Positions 21,680-28,098 of a DNA stretch of 28,098 nucleotides are shown in pieces. Made by a program: the position numbers and the translations under genes. The stretch comes from an uncultured Eubacteriales bacterium (GTDB lineage Bacteria; Bacillota; Clostridia; Oscillospirales; Oscillospiraceae), in NCBI GenBank assembly GCA_900543085.1, contig UQQF01000026.1, positions 1-28,098 on the forward strand. Reading direction: 5' to 3'. The notes beneath the pieces are model-generated. The model was not told where the DNA came from. It worked only from the letters and a program-made list of their open reading frames with translations, and ran no database searches. How positions within the stretch are numbered: position 1 is the first letter of the stretch; every line of letters starts with the position of its first letter.

Positions 21680-21743
21680 TTGCATGGAGAGGGAACACAT
21701 GATATAATGAGTGGCGCGCATGTGCGCGCCACTCATTATTTAC
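21680..21743 (+). promoter_or_regulatory. rsmG promoter overlapping the upstream terminator hairpin
   Basis: TTGCAT (21680-21685) and TATAAT (21703-21708) are 17 bases apart, and the -35 overlaps the hydrolase stop codon. A perfect 17-bp inverted repeat ATAATGAGTGGCGCGCA (21704-21720) and its complement (21723-21739), followed by TTTACG, includes most of the -10. The hairpin can end the hydrolase transcript; the rsmG start point falls within it. Confidence 0.7.
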
Positions 21744-21752
21744 GGTGATGAT

Positions 21753-22454
21753 ATGGAAGAAATACTTAACTCCGGCTTTGCCGAGCTGGGGATACCCGTC
21801 CCCGACGGCGCCATAGAGAGGCTGCGCGGCTACTACGAATACCTCGCCGAGCGCAACGCCGTCATGGATCTGACCGCGATAACCGGCGAGGAGAACACCG
21901 CCCGCGCCCACTTCCTCGACTGCTGCGCCCTGCTGAAGGCGGCGGACTTTGAGGACAGGCGGCTGCTGGACGTCGGCTCCGGCGCGGGCTTCCCCGGCCT
22001 GCCGATAAAGATCATGTCCCCGAGCACGCGCGTGACGCTGCTGGACAGCCAGCGCAAGCGCGTGGATTTCACCTCGGAGTGCATAGCCAGGCTCGGACTC
22101 AGGGGCATAGAGAGCCTGTGCATGCGCGCGGAGGACGCGCCGCCGGAGATGCGCGAGAGCTATGACATAGCCACCTCGCGCGCCGTGGCGAAGCTGAACC
22201 TCCTGCTGGAGCTGTGCCTGCCCTTCGTGCGCCCGGGTGGCGTGTTCATCGCCATGAAGGGCTCGGACTGCGACGCCGAGGTCGCCGAGGCGGCCAACGC
22301 CGCCGGACAGCTGGGCGCCAAGATACGCGGCGTGCACCGCTACACGGTGCCGGGCACGGACATCGTCCACGCCGCCGTGCTCGTGGACAAGCTCAGCCCC
22401 ACGCCGCCGCAGTTCCCGCGCCGCTGGGCGCGGATGCTGAAAAAGCCGCTGTGA
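21753..22454 (+). CDS. rsmG: 16S rRNA (guanine-527-N7)-methyltransferase
   Basis: A 233-residue protein of normal RsmG (GidB) length. It methylates G527 of 16S rRNA with S-adenosylmethionine; loss gives low-level streptomycin resistance. The Rossmann motif is LLDVGSGAGFPGLPIKI, followed by VTLLDSQRKRVDF, DIATSRAVAKLNLLLEL and PGGVFIAMKG, all typical. ATG 21753 has GGTGATG upstream and gives MEEILNSGFAELGI. It is expressed from its own promoter and is not linked to mnmG as in many bacteria. Confidence 0.95.
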   Translation: MEEILNSGFAELGIPVPDGAIERLRGYYEYLAERNAVMDLTAITGEENTARAHFLDCCALLKAADFEDRRLLDVGSGAGFPGLPIKIMSPSTRVTLLDSQRKRVDFTSECIARLGLRGIESLCMRAEDAPPEMRESYDIATSRAVAKLNLLLELCLPFVRPGGVFIAMKGSDCDAEVAEAANAAGQLGAKIRGVHRYTVPGTDIVHAAVLVDKLSPTPPQFPRRWARMLKKPL

Positions 22455-22461
22455 ATGAAAA

Positions 22462-22506
22462 AAGCCCCCCGCTCCGCCGTTTCGGCGCGCAGAGCGGGGG
22501 GCTTTG
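22462..22506. terminator. Bidirectional terminator between rsmG and capA
   Basis: AAAGCCCCCCGCTC (22462-22475) and GAGCGGGGGGCTTT (22493-22506) are perfect 14-bp complements, with an inner CGCCG/CGGCG. On the minus strand TTTTTTC follows, so it is strongest for the capA transcript. Confidence 0.88.
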
Positions 22507-22513
22507 ACGCTTG

Positions 22514-23596
22514 TCAGTATTCGTTATAGCCGTAGTCGTAGGGGATGGTCAGGTTGGCGCCGGTGAAGGTGCCCTCCAGCTTGGAGATGGCGCGCTCGTA
22601 CTCCGCGCCGCCCTCCTCGTAGGGGACGGGCTGATAGTTGTTGCCGTTGGCGACGCCGCTGCTGGCGCAGGGGATGAGCCGCACGTCCGTGACCGAGCAG
22701 GTGCCGCCGGCGTCCCGGGTGACCTCCAGCCAGGCTATGGCCGTGTCCTTGTCGCTGGGGTTTGTGTTCCCGCCGAAGGACCAGTTGCCCATGGAGTAGA
22801 ATATGTAGCGGCCGTTGTAGACCTCGACCGGCTGCAAGGTGTGCGGGTGCGAGCCGTACACCACGTCCGCGCCGGCGTCCACGGCGGCGTGACCCCACTC
22901 CAGCTGCTTGCTGTTCACGTCGTAGCTGCCCTCGTCTCCCCAGTGTATGGCGGCGATGATGAACTCCGCGCCCGCCTCCTTCAGCGCGGCGATGCCCTCG
23001 GTTATCTGCGAGGTGCGGTCGGGGAAGCTCACGGCGTAGACGCCTATCTTCAGCCCGCTCGCCGTCTCGTAGACCGTGTGCTCGTCGCGGCCGGCGTAGC
23101 CTATGCCAATGCCGTCGAGCGCGGCCTTCGTGTCGGCGTAGCCCTGCTCGCCGTAGTCGAGGACGTGGTTGTTGCCCAGCGTAACGAACTCGACGCTGCC
23201 CTCTGTGAGTATGCCCGCATACTCCGGCGGGGCGCGGAAGGTGAAGTTCTTGTCCTCCGCCTGGGTGTTGTTTGTCAGCGCGCACTCGAAGTTGGCCATC
23301 GTGAAGTCGTCGTCTTCAAAATACTGTATGGTCTTCTCGAACACATAGCCGAGGTTATCCGCCGTCACGACGTTCTGGTACGCCACGGACGAGCCGCGGT
23401 AGAACGGAACCGAGTCCGGCGTGATGTCGCCGATAAAGCTTATGGTGAAGGTCTGCGGCGTAGGCTCCGGCGTGGGTTCCGGAGTGACCAGAGGCGCGGC
23501 GGTCTCCGCCGGAGGGGGCGCGGCCGGGCTCTCGCTGGGCGGAGCCTGGGTCTCGGCCGGCGCGGCCGGGGCGTGCAGACTGCCGCCGAAGACCAT
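22514..23596 (-). CDS. CapA-family (PGA_cap) metallophosphoesterase-like protein
   Basis: From ATG 23596 the product has 360 residues: a Pro/Ala/Thr-rich linker (to about 48), then the CapA fold with FIGDITPDSV, ANFECALT, TLGNNHVLDYG, AAIHWGDEG and VYGSHPHTLQ, the metal-site motifs of this family. Members anchor poly-gamma-glutamate or act on unknown surface polymers. The frame stays open upstream of ATG 23596 and encodes KKAPFAIAAIALTLVLMV, a classic signal helix. The only codon in place for a start there is ATA at 23647-23645, two bases past the prfB stop. So the true start may be non-canonical, or it may have been mutated from ATG. Confidence 0.85.
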   Translation of the reverse strand: MVFGGSLHAPAAPAETQAPPSESPAAPPPAETAAPLVTPEPTPEPTPQTFTISFIGDITPDSVPFYRGSSVAYQNVVTADNLGYVFEKTIQYFEDDDFTMANFECALTNNTQAEDKNFTFRAPPEYAGILTEGSVEFVTLGNNHVLDYGEQGYADTKAALDGIGIGYAGRDEHTVYETASGLKIGVYAVSFPDRTSQITEGIAALKEAGAEFIIAAIHWGDEGSYDVNSKQLEWGHAAVDAGADVVYGSHPHTLQPVEVYNGRYIFYSMGNWSFGGNTNPSDKDTAIAWLEVTRDAGGTCSVTDVRLIPCASSGVANGNNYQPVPYEEGGAEYERAISKLEGTFTGANLTIPYDYGYNEY

Positions 23597-23648
23597 CAGA
23601 ACCAGCGTCAGTGCTATGGCCGCTATGGCAAATGGCGCTTTTTTTATC

Positions 23649-24758
23649 TCACTCGCCCGCTTTCATTGCAAGGTATGCGTTGATAAAGCCGTCGATGTCG
23701 CCGTCCATGACGGCGTTGATGTTGCCGTTTTCAAAGCCGGTGCGCGCGTCCTTGGCGAGCGTGTAGGGCATGAAAACGTAAGAGCGGATGGCGCTGCCGA
23801 AGTCTATCTTCATCTGCACGCCCTTGATGTCGCTTATCTTCTCGAGGTGCTCGCGCTCCTTTATCTCGGCGAGCTTGGCGCGGAGCATGTCCTTGCAGTT
23901 CTCGAGGTTCTGGAAGTGGCTGCGCTCCACCTGGCTGGACACGACGATACCGGTCGGCAGGTGGGTCAGGCGCACAGCGCTGGAGGTCTTGTTGACCTTC
24001 TGGCCGCCCGCGCCGGAGGAGCGGAACACGTCCATCTTGATGTCCTCGTCGCGCAGCTCGATCTCGCCGGTGTCGGTTATCTCGGGCATGACCTCAACGG
24101 CGGCGAAGCTGGTCTGGCGGCGGCCGGAGGCGTCAAAGGGGCTGATGCGCACCAGGCGGTGCACGCCGTGCTCGCTCTTGAGATAGCCGTAGGCGTTCTC
24201 GCCCTCGATCTTTATGGACGCGCTCTTGATGCCGGCCTCCTCGCCGTCCTGCCAGTCGAGCAGTGTGTAGGTGTAGCCGTGGCGCTCCGCCCAGCGGGTG
24301 TACATGCGGTAGAGCATCTGCGCCCAGTCCTGGGCCTCGGTGCCGCCCGCGCCGGGGTGGATGGTGAGTATGGCGTTGTTCGCGTCGTACTCGCCGGAGA
24401 GCAGCGTGGAAAGGCGCATCTCCTCCAGCGTCGTCTCGAAGGCGGCGAAGTCGCTCTTCAGCTCGTCGAGCATGCTGTCGTCGTTCTCCTCTATGGCCAT
24501 CTCGCAGAGCACCATCATGTCGTCCCACTTGGCGCACAGCCGCTCATAGCGCTCCACCTTCTGCTGGAGCTGCTTGAGGCGCTTTTGCACCTTCTGGGAG
24601 TTGTTTACGTCGTTCCAGAAGCCGTCCTTAGCGCTCTCGGCTTCAAGGGAGGCTATCTCCGCGCGCGCGTCGTCCAGCTTCAACGCCTTGCCCAGCCCGT
24701 CCAACGCGGGCTTGAGCGCGTTAAGCTTCGATTTGTACTCGTCAAATTCGATTATCAT
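23649..24758 (-). CDS. prfB: Peptide chain release factor 2
   Basis: A 369-residue class I release factor that recognises UAA and UGA. The recognition tripeptide is SPF in VRISPFDASGRRQTS, and the catalytic motif GGQ is in RSSGAGGQKVNKTSS. Many bacterial prfB genes need a +1 frameshift at a CUU-UGA site near codon 25. Here the frame is open throughout: the corresponding region reads LGKALKLDDARAEIA with no in-frame stop, so the feedback control is absent. The ribosome binding site (AGAGTGG) is weak. It shares a transcript with the CapA gene downstream. Confidence 0.95.
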   Translation of the reverse strand: MIIEFDEYKSKLNALKPALDGLGKALKLDDARAEIASLEAESAKDGFWNDVNNSQKVQKRLKQLQQKVERYERLCAKWDDMMVLCEMAIEENDDSMLDELKSDFAAFETTLEEMRLSTLLSGEYDANNAILTIHPGAGGTEAQDWAQMLYRMYTRWAERHGYTYTLLDWQDGEEAGIKSASIKIEGENAYGYLKSEHGVHRLVRISPFDASGRRQTSFAAVEVMPEITDTGEIELRDEDIKMDVFRSSGAGGQKVNKTSSAVRLTHLPTGIVVSSQVERSHFQNLENCKDMLRAKLAEIKEREHLEKISDIKGVQMKIDFGSAIRSYVFMPYTLAKDARTGFENGNINAVMDGDIDGFINAYLAMKAGE

Positions 24759-24800
24759 GTTATTTCAAACCACTCTCTAAGTTAGATTTTTAGCCACAAT

Positions 24801-24829
24801 ATTATATACAAATTGAGCCGCGTTGTAAA
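24801..24829 (-). promoter_or_regulatory. Sigma-A promoter of prfB
   Basis: On the minus strand TTTACA (24829-24824) and TATAAT (24806-24801) are 17 bases apart, 43 bases upstream of the start codon. It is divergent from the promoter at 24913. Confidence 0.8.
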
Positions 24830-24912
24830 TAGGGATTGTGTTGCGAGAGCGGAGGCAACGACGCATATTGAGGGGAATAATCAGCGATTGCGCAAGCGTT
24901 GCCGAAATCCGG

Positions 24913-24941
24913 TTTACATTTTTGGAAATACGTATTATAAT
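24913..24941 (+). promoter_or_regulatory. Sigma-A promoter of the membrane protein at 25054
   Basis: TTTACA (24913-24918) and TATAAT (24936-24941) are 17 bases apart. The start point near 24948 gives a leader of about 105 nt and excludes the in-frame start codons at 24838 and 24940. Confidence 0.78.
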
Positions 24942-24944
24942 GGA

Positions 24945-24998
24945 GACAAAGCCGCTGCACGATAAGCCTGCACGGCTTCGTGAGCAAAGCGGCGTGTC
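24945..24998 (+). promoter_or_regulatory. Compact four-tier hairpin at the 5' end of the leader
   Basis: Nested complementary segments give one long hairpin: GAC/GTC outside, then GCCGC/GCGGC (24951-24955/24989-24993), CACG/CGTG (24958-24961/24979-24982) and AAGCC/GGCTT (24964-24968/24974-24978) around loop TGCAC, with asymmetric internal loops. It lies right at the predicted transcript start. It might stabilise the mRNA or be a small regulatory element; no known riboswitch is recognised. Confidence 0.5.
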
Positions 24999-25053
24999 TG
25001 CCAAACCACGCGGTCAGAATGATCAGCGACTATTACAACCGGAGGCGGACGGT

Positions 25054-25521
25054 ATGTCTTTGAGAAAAAAGGCCGTGATAATTGCTGTGGCGGTCGTCGT
25101 GCTGGCGCTGGCGGTCGTTGCGGCCGTCGTACTTACCCGCGGGGACGAGGCCGGGGAAATGAAGCAGTATGTGCTGGACCACCAGGCGGAGCTTGAGAGC
25201 TACGTCGAAAACCTGTACGAGGAAATACCGGAGGACAACTACCAGACGATCATAGAACATGAGTACAACGGCTGGAGAGTGGAGCTGTATCCGAACGAAA
25301 ACAACGCGGTCATGTTTATCGTGAGCGCCAAGGGCTTCGCGCCCGGTTCCCGCTATAAGGGCTTTGCCTTTTCTCCGAACGACGTGCCCATAGGTTTTCA
25401 AGCCACCGCTGAGGGCTTTGTACAAAACGAGGACGGCTCCTGGCAGAGCGACTACAAGGGCAACGACCACTACTGTGAAAGAATAACCGACCGATGGTAC
25501 TATTTTGAGATAGTTACATGA
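25054..25521 (+). CDS. Single-pass membrane protein of unknown function
   Basis: A 155-residue protein with one N-terminal membrane helix (residues 7-28: [20 protein letters not shown]) and an extracellular domain. That domain starts with an acidic helix ([20 protein letters not shown]) and continues as beta-rich sequence with [16 protein letters not shown] and a conspicuous ending [14 protein letters not shown]. Proteins with this YKGF...WYYFE arrangement are, from memory, common and unnamed in clostridia. ATG 25054 has GGAGG 8 bases upstream. It is a single gene with its own promoter and terminator. Confidence 0.78.
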   Translation: MSLRKKAVIIAVAVVVLALAVVAAVVLTRGDEAGEMKQYVLDHQAELESYVENLYEEIPEDNYQTIIEHEYNGWRVELYPNENNAVMFIVSAKGFAPGSRYKGFAFSPNDVPIGFQATAEGFVQNEDGSWQSDYKGNDHYCERITDRWYYFEIVT

Positions 25522-25531
25522 GAAGCGCCTG

Positions 25532-25575
25532 TACCGCCGAGCCCGTATTGAGCATACGGGCTCGGCGGTATATCT
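25532..25575 (+). terminator. Strong hairpin terminator
   Basis: TACCGCCGAGCCCGTAT (25532-25548) pairs perfectly with 25554-25570 (17 bp, 5-base loop), followed by TATCTATTT. It separates the membrane protein from the XRE-lepA unit. Confidence 0.82.
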
Positions 25576-25576
25576 A

Positions 25577-25605
25577 TTTACAAATCCGGCGCTTTTCAGT
25601 ATAAT
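25577..25605 (+). promoter_or_regulatory. Sigma-A promoter of the XRE-lepA operon
   Basis: TTTACA (25577-25582) and TATAAT (25600-25605) are exactly 17 bases apart, 38 bases before the start codon. Confidence 0.82.
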
Positions 25606-25643
25606 ACAAACTGTAATATTATCTGCAAAAACGGAGGTGGCGT

Positions 25644-25958
25644 ATGTCCAAGGCGTTTGCACAGGGCATAAGCCTGCTGCGCCGCTCGCGCGGACTGAGC
25701 CAGCGGGAGGTCTCTGGCGGGCTGGGCATCAGCCAGGCGCTGCTGTCGCACTACGAAAACGGCTCGCGCGAGCCGGGGCTGGACTTTGTCGCGCGCATCT
25801 GCGACTACTACGACGTGTCGGCGGACTATTTGCTGGGACGCACGGACAAGCCCGACGGCGGCGGAGGCCGCCTGGCGGACGGCGTGAAAGAGCTGGCGGC
25901 TCAGCTGCGAGAGCTGGCCGACCGGGCAGAGCACATGGCAGGGGGAGACGAAGCATGA
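25644..25958 (+). CDS. XRE-family regulator coupled to lepA
   Basis: A 104-residue protein with a Cro/CI helix-turn-helix in the first 70 residues: [20 protein letters not shown], then [20 protein letters not shown] and [15 protein letters not shown] Gly-rich hinge (DGGGGR) leads to a short helical tail ([18 protein letters not shown]) with coiled-coil character, perhaps for dimerisation. CGGAGG lies upstream of the ATG. Its stop overlaps the lepA start (ATGA), so the two are translated together. Target genes are unknown; the pairing with lepA recurs in some clostridia, to my memory. Confidence 0.9.
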   Translation: MSKAFAQGISLLRRSRGLSQREVSGGLGISQALLSHYENGSREPGLDFVARICDYYDVSADYLLGRTDKPDGGGGRLADGVKELAAQLRELADRAEHMAGGDEA

Positions 25959-27757
25959 GACAGGATCACATCAGGAACTTTTCTATAATAGCCCACATAG
26001 ACCACGGCAAGAGCACGCTCTCCGACCGGCTCATAGAGCTGTGCGGCGCTGTGGACCAGCGCGAGATGGAGAGCCAGATACTCGACAACATGGATCTTGA
26101 GAAAGAGCGCGGCATCACCATAAAGGCTCGCGCCGTGGGTCTCACGTACAAGGCCGCGGACGGCGAGGAGTACACGCTGAACCTCATAGACACGCCGGGA
26201 CACGTGGACTTCAACTACGAGGTCAGCCGCTCGCTGGCCGCCTGCGAGGGCGCGCTGCTGGTCGTCGACGCATCCCAGGGCGTGGAGGCGCAGACGCTCG
26301 CGAACACCTACCTCGCCATGAACCACGACCTCGAGATACTGCCGGTCATCAACAAGATAGACCTCCCCGCCGCCGACCCGGAGCGGACGAAGACGGAGAT
26401 AGAGGACATCATCGGCATCCCGGCCATGGAGGCGCCGGAGATCTCGGCCAAGCAGGGCATAAATATCCCCGCCGTGCTCGAGGAGATAGTAAACGGCGTC
26501 CCCGCGCCGGAGGGCGACCCCGACGCTCCGCTGCGCGCGCTGGTGTTCGACAGCCAGTACGACTCCTTCCGCGGCGTCATAGTCTTCATGCGCCTCTTTG
26601 ACGGCAAGATACGCCGCGACATGGACATCCAGCTCATGGCCACCGGCGCGACCTACAAGGTCGTGGAGGTCGGCCACATGCGCCCCACGCACCTCGAGCC
26701 CTGCGACGAGCTCGCCGCCGGCGACGTCGGCTACTTCACCGCCAGCATAAAGAACGTGGAGGACACCCGCGTGGGCGACACGGTCACTGAGGCCGCGCGC
26801 CCGACCGCCGAGCCGCTGCCCGGCTACAGCCCCGCCAGGCCGATGGTCTACTGCGGCATCTACACCGAGGACGGCAGCAAGTACGGCGACCTGCGCGAAG
26901 CGCTGGAGAAGCTCAAGCTCAACGACGCCTCCCTCGCCTTCGAGCCGGAGAGCTCCGTGGCGCTGGGCTTCGGCTTCCGCTGCGGCTTCCTGGGCATGCT
27001 GCACATGGAGGTCACGCAGGAGCGCCTGGAGCGCGAGTTCGACCTCGACCTGGTCACGACGCTGCCCTCGGTCATCTACGAGGTCACCAGGACGGACGGC
27101 ACGGTCGTGCACGTCGACAACCCGCACAACTACCCAGACCCGGCGAGCATCGCCGAGGCCAAGGAGCCGTACGTGAACGCGACGATAATCACGCCGCAGG
27201 AGTTCGTCGGCAACATCATGCCGCTCTGCCAGGACAGGCGCGGCGAGTACAAGAACATGCAGTACCTGGACACCCGCCTGGTGGAGCTGCACTATCTCAT
27301 GCCGCTCGGCGAGATAATCTACGACTTCTTCGACACGCTCAAGGCGCGCACGAAGGGCTACGCCTCGCTGGACTACGAGCTGGCCGACTACCGCCCCAGC
27401 GAGCTGGTGAAGGTCGACCTGCTCCTGAACGGCGAGCAGGTGGACGCGCTGAGCTTCATCGCCCACAAGGACAAGGCCTACCCGCGCGCCCGCAAGCTGT
27501 GCGAAAAGCTCAAGGAGAACATCCCGCGCCAGCTGTTCGAGATACCCATCCAGGCGGCCATCGGCGGCAAGATAATCGCCCGCGAGACCGTCAAGGCGCT
27601 GCGCAAGGACGTCCTCGCCAAATGCTACGGCGGCGACATCACACGTAAGAAGAAGCTGCTTGAAAAGCAGAAGGAAGGCAAAAAGAAAATGCGCCAGCTC
27701 GGCACCGTGTCGATACCGACCGAGGCGTTCTTGTCTGTTCTTAAGCTGGACGAATAA
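25955..27757 (+). CDS. lepA: Elongation factor 4 (LepA), ribosomal back-translocase GTPase
   Basis: A 600-residue protein of the standard LepA length. GTPase motifs: P-loop AHIDHGKST (residues 13-21), switch region [19 protein letters not shown] and NKIDLP. After domain II come the EF-G-like domains ([46 protein letters not shown]), and the LepA-specific C-terminal domain ends in [24 protein letters not shown]. It acts on ribosomes during initiation or stalled elongation. GGGGGAG lies upstream of ATG 25955 within the XRE gene. hemW, which often follows, is not in the window. Confidence 0.97.
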   Translation: MRQDHIRNFSIIAHIDHGKSTLSDRLIELCGAVDQREMESQILDNMDLEKERGITIKARAVGLTYKAADGEEYTLNLIDTPGHVDFNYEVSRSLAACEGALLVVDASQGVEAQTLANTYLAMNHDLEILPVINKIDLPAADPERTKTEIEDIIGIPAMEAPEISAKQGINIPAVLEEIVNGVPAPEGDPDAPLRALVFDSQYDSFRGVIVFMRLFDGKIRRDMDIQLMATGATYKVVEVGHMRPTHLEPCDELAAGDVGYFTASIKNVEDTRVGDTVTEAARPTAEPLPGYSPARPMVYCGIYTEDGSKYGDLREALEKLKLNDASLAFEPESSVALGFGFRCGFLGMLHMEVTQERLEREFDLDLVTTLPSVIYEVTRTDGTVVHVDNPHNYPDPASIAEAKEPYVNATIITPQEFVGNIMPLCQDRRGEYKNMQYLDTRLVELHYLMPLGEIIYDFFDTLKARTKGYASLDYELADYRPSELVKVDLLLNGEQVDALSFIAHKDKAYPRARKLCEKLKENIPRQLFEIPIQAAIGGKIIARETVKALRKDVLAKCYGGDITRKKKLLEKQKEGKKKMRQLGTVSIPTEAFLSVLKLDE

Positions 27758-27765
27758 CCCCTCTC

Positions 27766-27807
27766 CTGGGAGGCTTTCTTTGGTCTTGGCCAAAGAAAGC
27801 CCCCCAG
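27766..27807. repeat. Long hairpin downstream of lepA
   Basis: CTGGGAGGCTTTCTTTGG (27766-27783) and CCAAAGAAAGCCCCCCAG (27790-27807) form an 18-bp stem with one A-C mismatch. It begins 9 bases after the lepA stop. There is no T tract after it. Its plan (CTG(A/G)GG..TTTCTTT against AAAGAAA..CCC(C/T)CAG) is that of the hairpin at 11-54. Confidence 0.6.
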
Positions 27808-28098
27808 ACCCCGAAAGGAAAGCCGCTTTGGGTGCGTCTGTGTGCCGGGGGATAGTTTTATCTTCACGGTTCGACGTATATACGTTGGTATCCCTTAGAC
27901 TTTACGAGACTGGGGTGCTGTCTTTTTCGCGCGACGGCGCTTTGCGCCGGAGCGCTTACCGGGTTATCTGTTAGAGGGGTAAGCTGGTTGCACCCTAATC
28001 TGGCATGAATCTTAGGGATAGCAACCTGAACGTCTCTGGTCGCTTGGTGACCACTATTCCCCGTGTCCCCAAACTTCCCAACCCAAAAAGCGTTTTTC
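27808..28098. other. Gene-free segment with a chain of hairpins
   Basis: No credible gene on either strand. Structure seen in order: palindrome ACGTATATACGT (27874-27885); CGGCGC-TTT-GCGCCG near 27935; GCTTACC/GGTAAGC spanning about 27952-27984; GGTTGC plus CCCTAA (27986-27998) pairing with TTAGGG plus GCAACC (28012-28026); and TGGTC/GACCA near 28038-28055. It may be a dispersed intergenic repeat, a structured RNA or the end of a mobile element; it is cut by the window edge. Confidence 0.45.

Noticed and set aside
24838..25053. Upstream in-frame starts (24838, 24940) for the 155-residue membrane protein
   Set aside because: They precede or overlap the predicted -10 element, and lack ribosome binding sites; ATG 25054 has GGAGG.
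25901..27793. 630-codon minus-strand frame opposite lepA
   Set aside because: Same shadow effect; lepA is certain on the plus strand.

Overview
The window reads as chromosome of a spore-forming, anaerobic, GC-rich member of the Firmicutes, most like Clostridia of the Oscillospiraceae/Ruminococcaceae type. Signs seen directly are a SpoIIP engulfment amidase, a reverse rubrerythrin with rubredoxin and a PerR-type regulator (oxygen defence of anaerobes), a SleB-type cell-wall hydrolase, GGAGG-type ribosome binding sites, and many sigma-A promoters with 17-base spacers. The genus is inferred from general style, not from a search.

Layout. 1-3.15 kb: rpsO and pnp, each with a terminator, then tandem hairpin repeats and a tRNA-Leu(TAA) on the minus strand. 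3.2-10.0 kb: a tightly coupled plus-strand operon recJ - rel - dtd - metallo-beta-lactamase-fold hydrolase - DUF2974-like hydrolase, with ATGA or TAATG junctions; the apt gene that often lies between recJ and rel is absent. 10.0-10.36 kb: no gene, but a minus-strand transcription unit with a consensus promoter (TTGACA-17-TATATT), about 300 nt of foldable sequence and two terminators, which I read as a structured noncoding RNA I cannot name. 10.5-11.2 kb: a GNAT acetyltransferase and a 31-residue membrane miniprotein.

11.3-17.0 kb is the accessory part. Two modules of similar design flank a GH13 alpha-amylase-family gene. Each has a small Cro/CI-type regulator on the minus strand, divergent from a plus-strand operon that begins with a lipoprotein and continues with small membrane proteins. 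Module 1 (11.3-13.7 kb, visibly AT-rich) encodes a lipoprotein with a duplicated beta-rich domain, a zinc-ribbon membrane protein and a DUF2752-like protein; a perfect palindrome fills its promoter spacer. Module 2 (15.2-17.0 kb) encodes a lipoprotein broken by a one-base frameshift, a 34-residue Gly-rich membrane peptide with a TTG start, two overlapping VanZ-like membrane proteins and a 56-residue membrane protein. Between the modules lies an orphan SLH-domain tail bracketed by two near-identical terminators. These modules and the 10-kb RNA are the best candidates for undescribed biology here.

17.0-18.3 kb: rubredoxin, reverse rubrerythrin and PerR-like regulator, an oxidative-stress cluster with an imperfect Per/Fur box upstream of the regulator. 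18.4-22.5 kb: a two-CBS protein, spoIIP (minus), a TSCPD protein, a promoter region with an inverted repeat, a cell-wall hydrolase and rsmG (plus). 22.5-24.8 kb: prfB and a CapA-family gene on the minus strand; prfB has no programmed frameshift, and capA seems to lack a normal start codon for its signal peptide. 24.9-27.8 kb: a single-pass membrane protein with a hairpin leader, then an XRE regulator translationally coupled to lepA. The window starts and ends with long hairpins of similar design; the last 290 bases hold a chain of hairpins and no gene.
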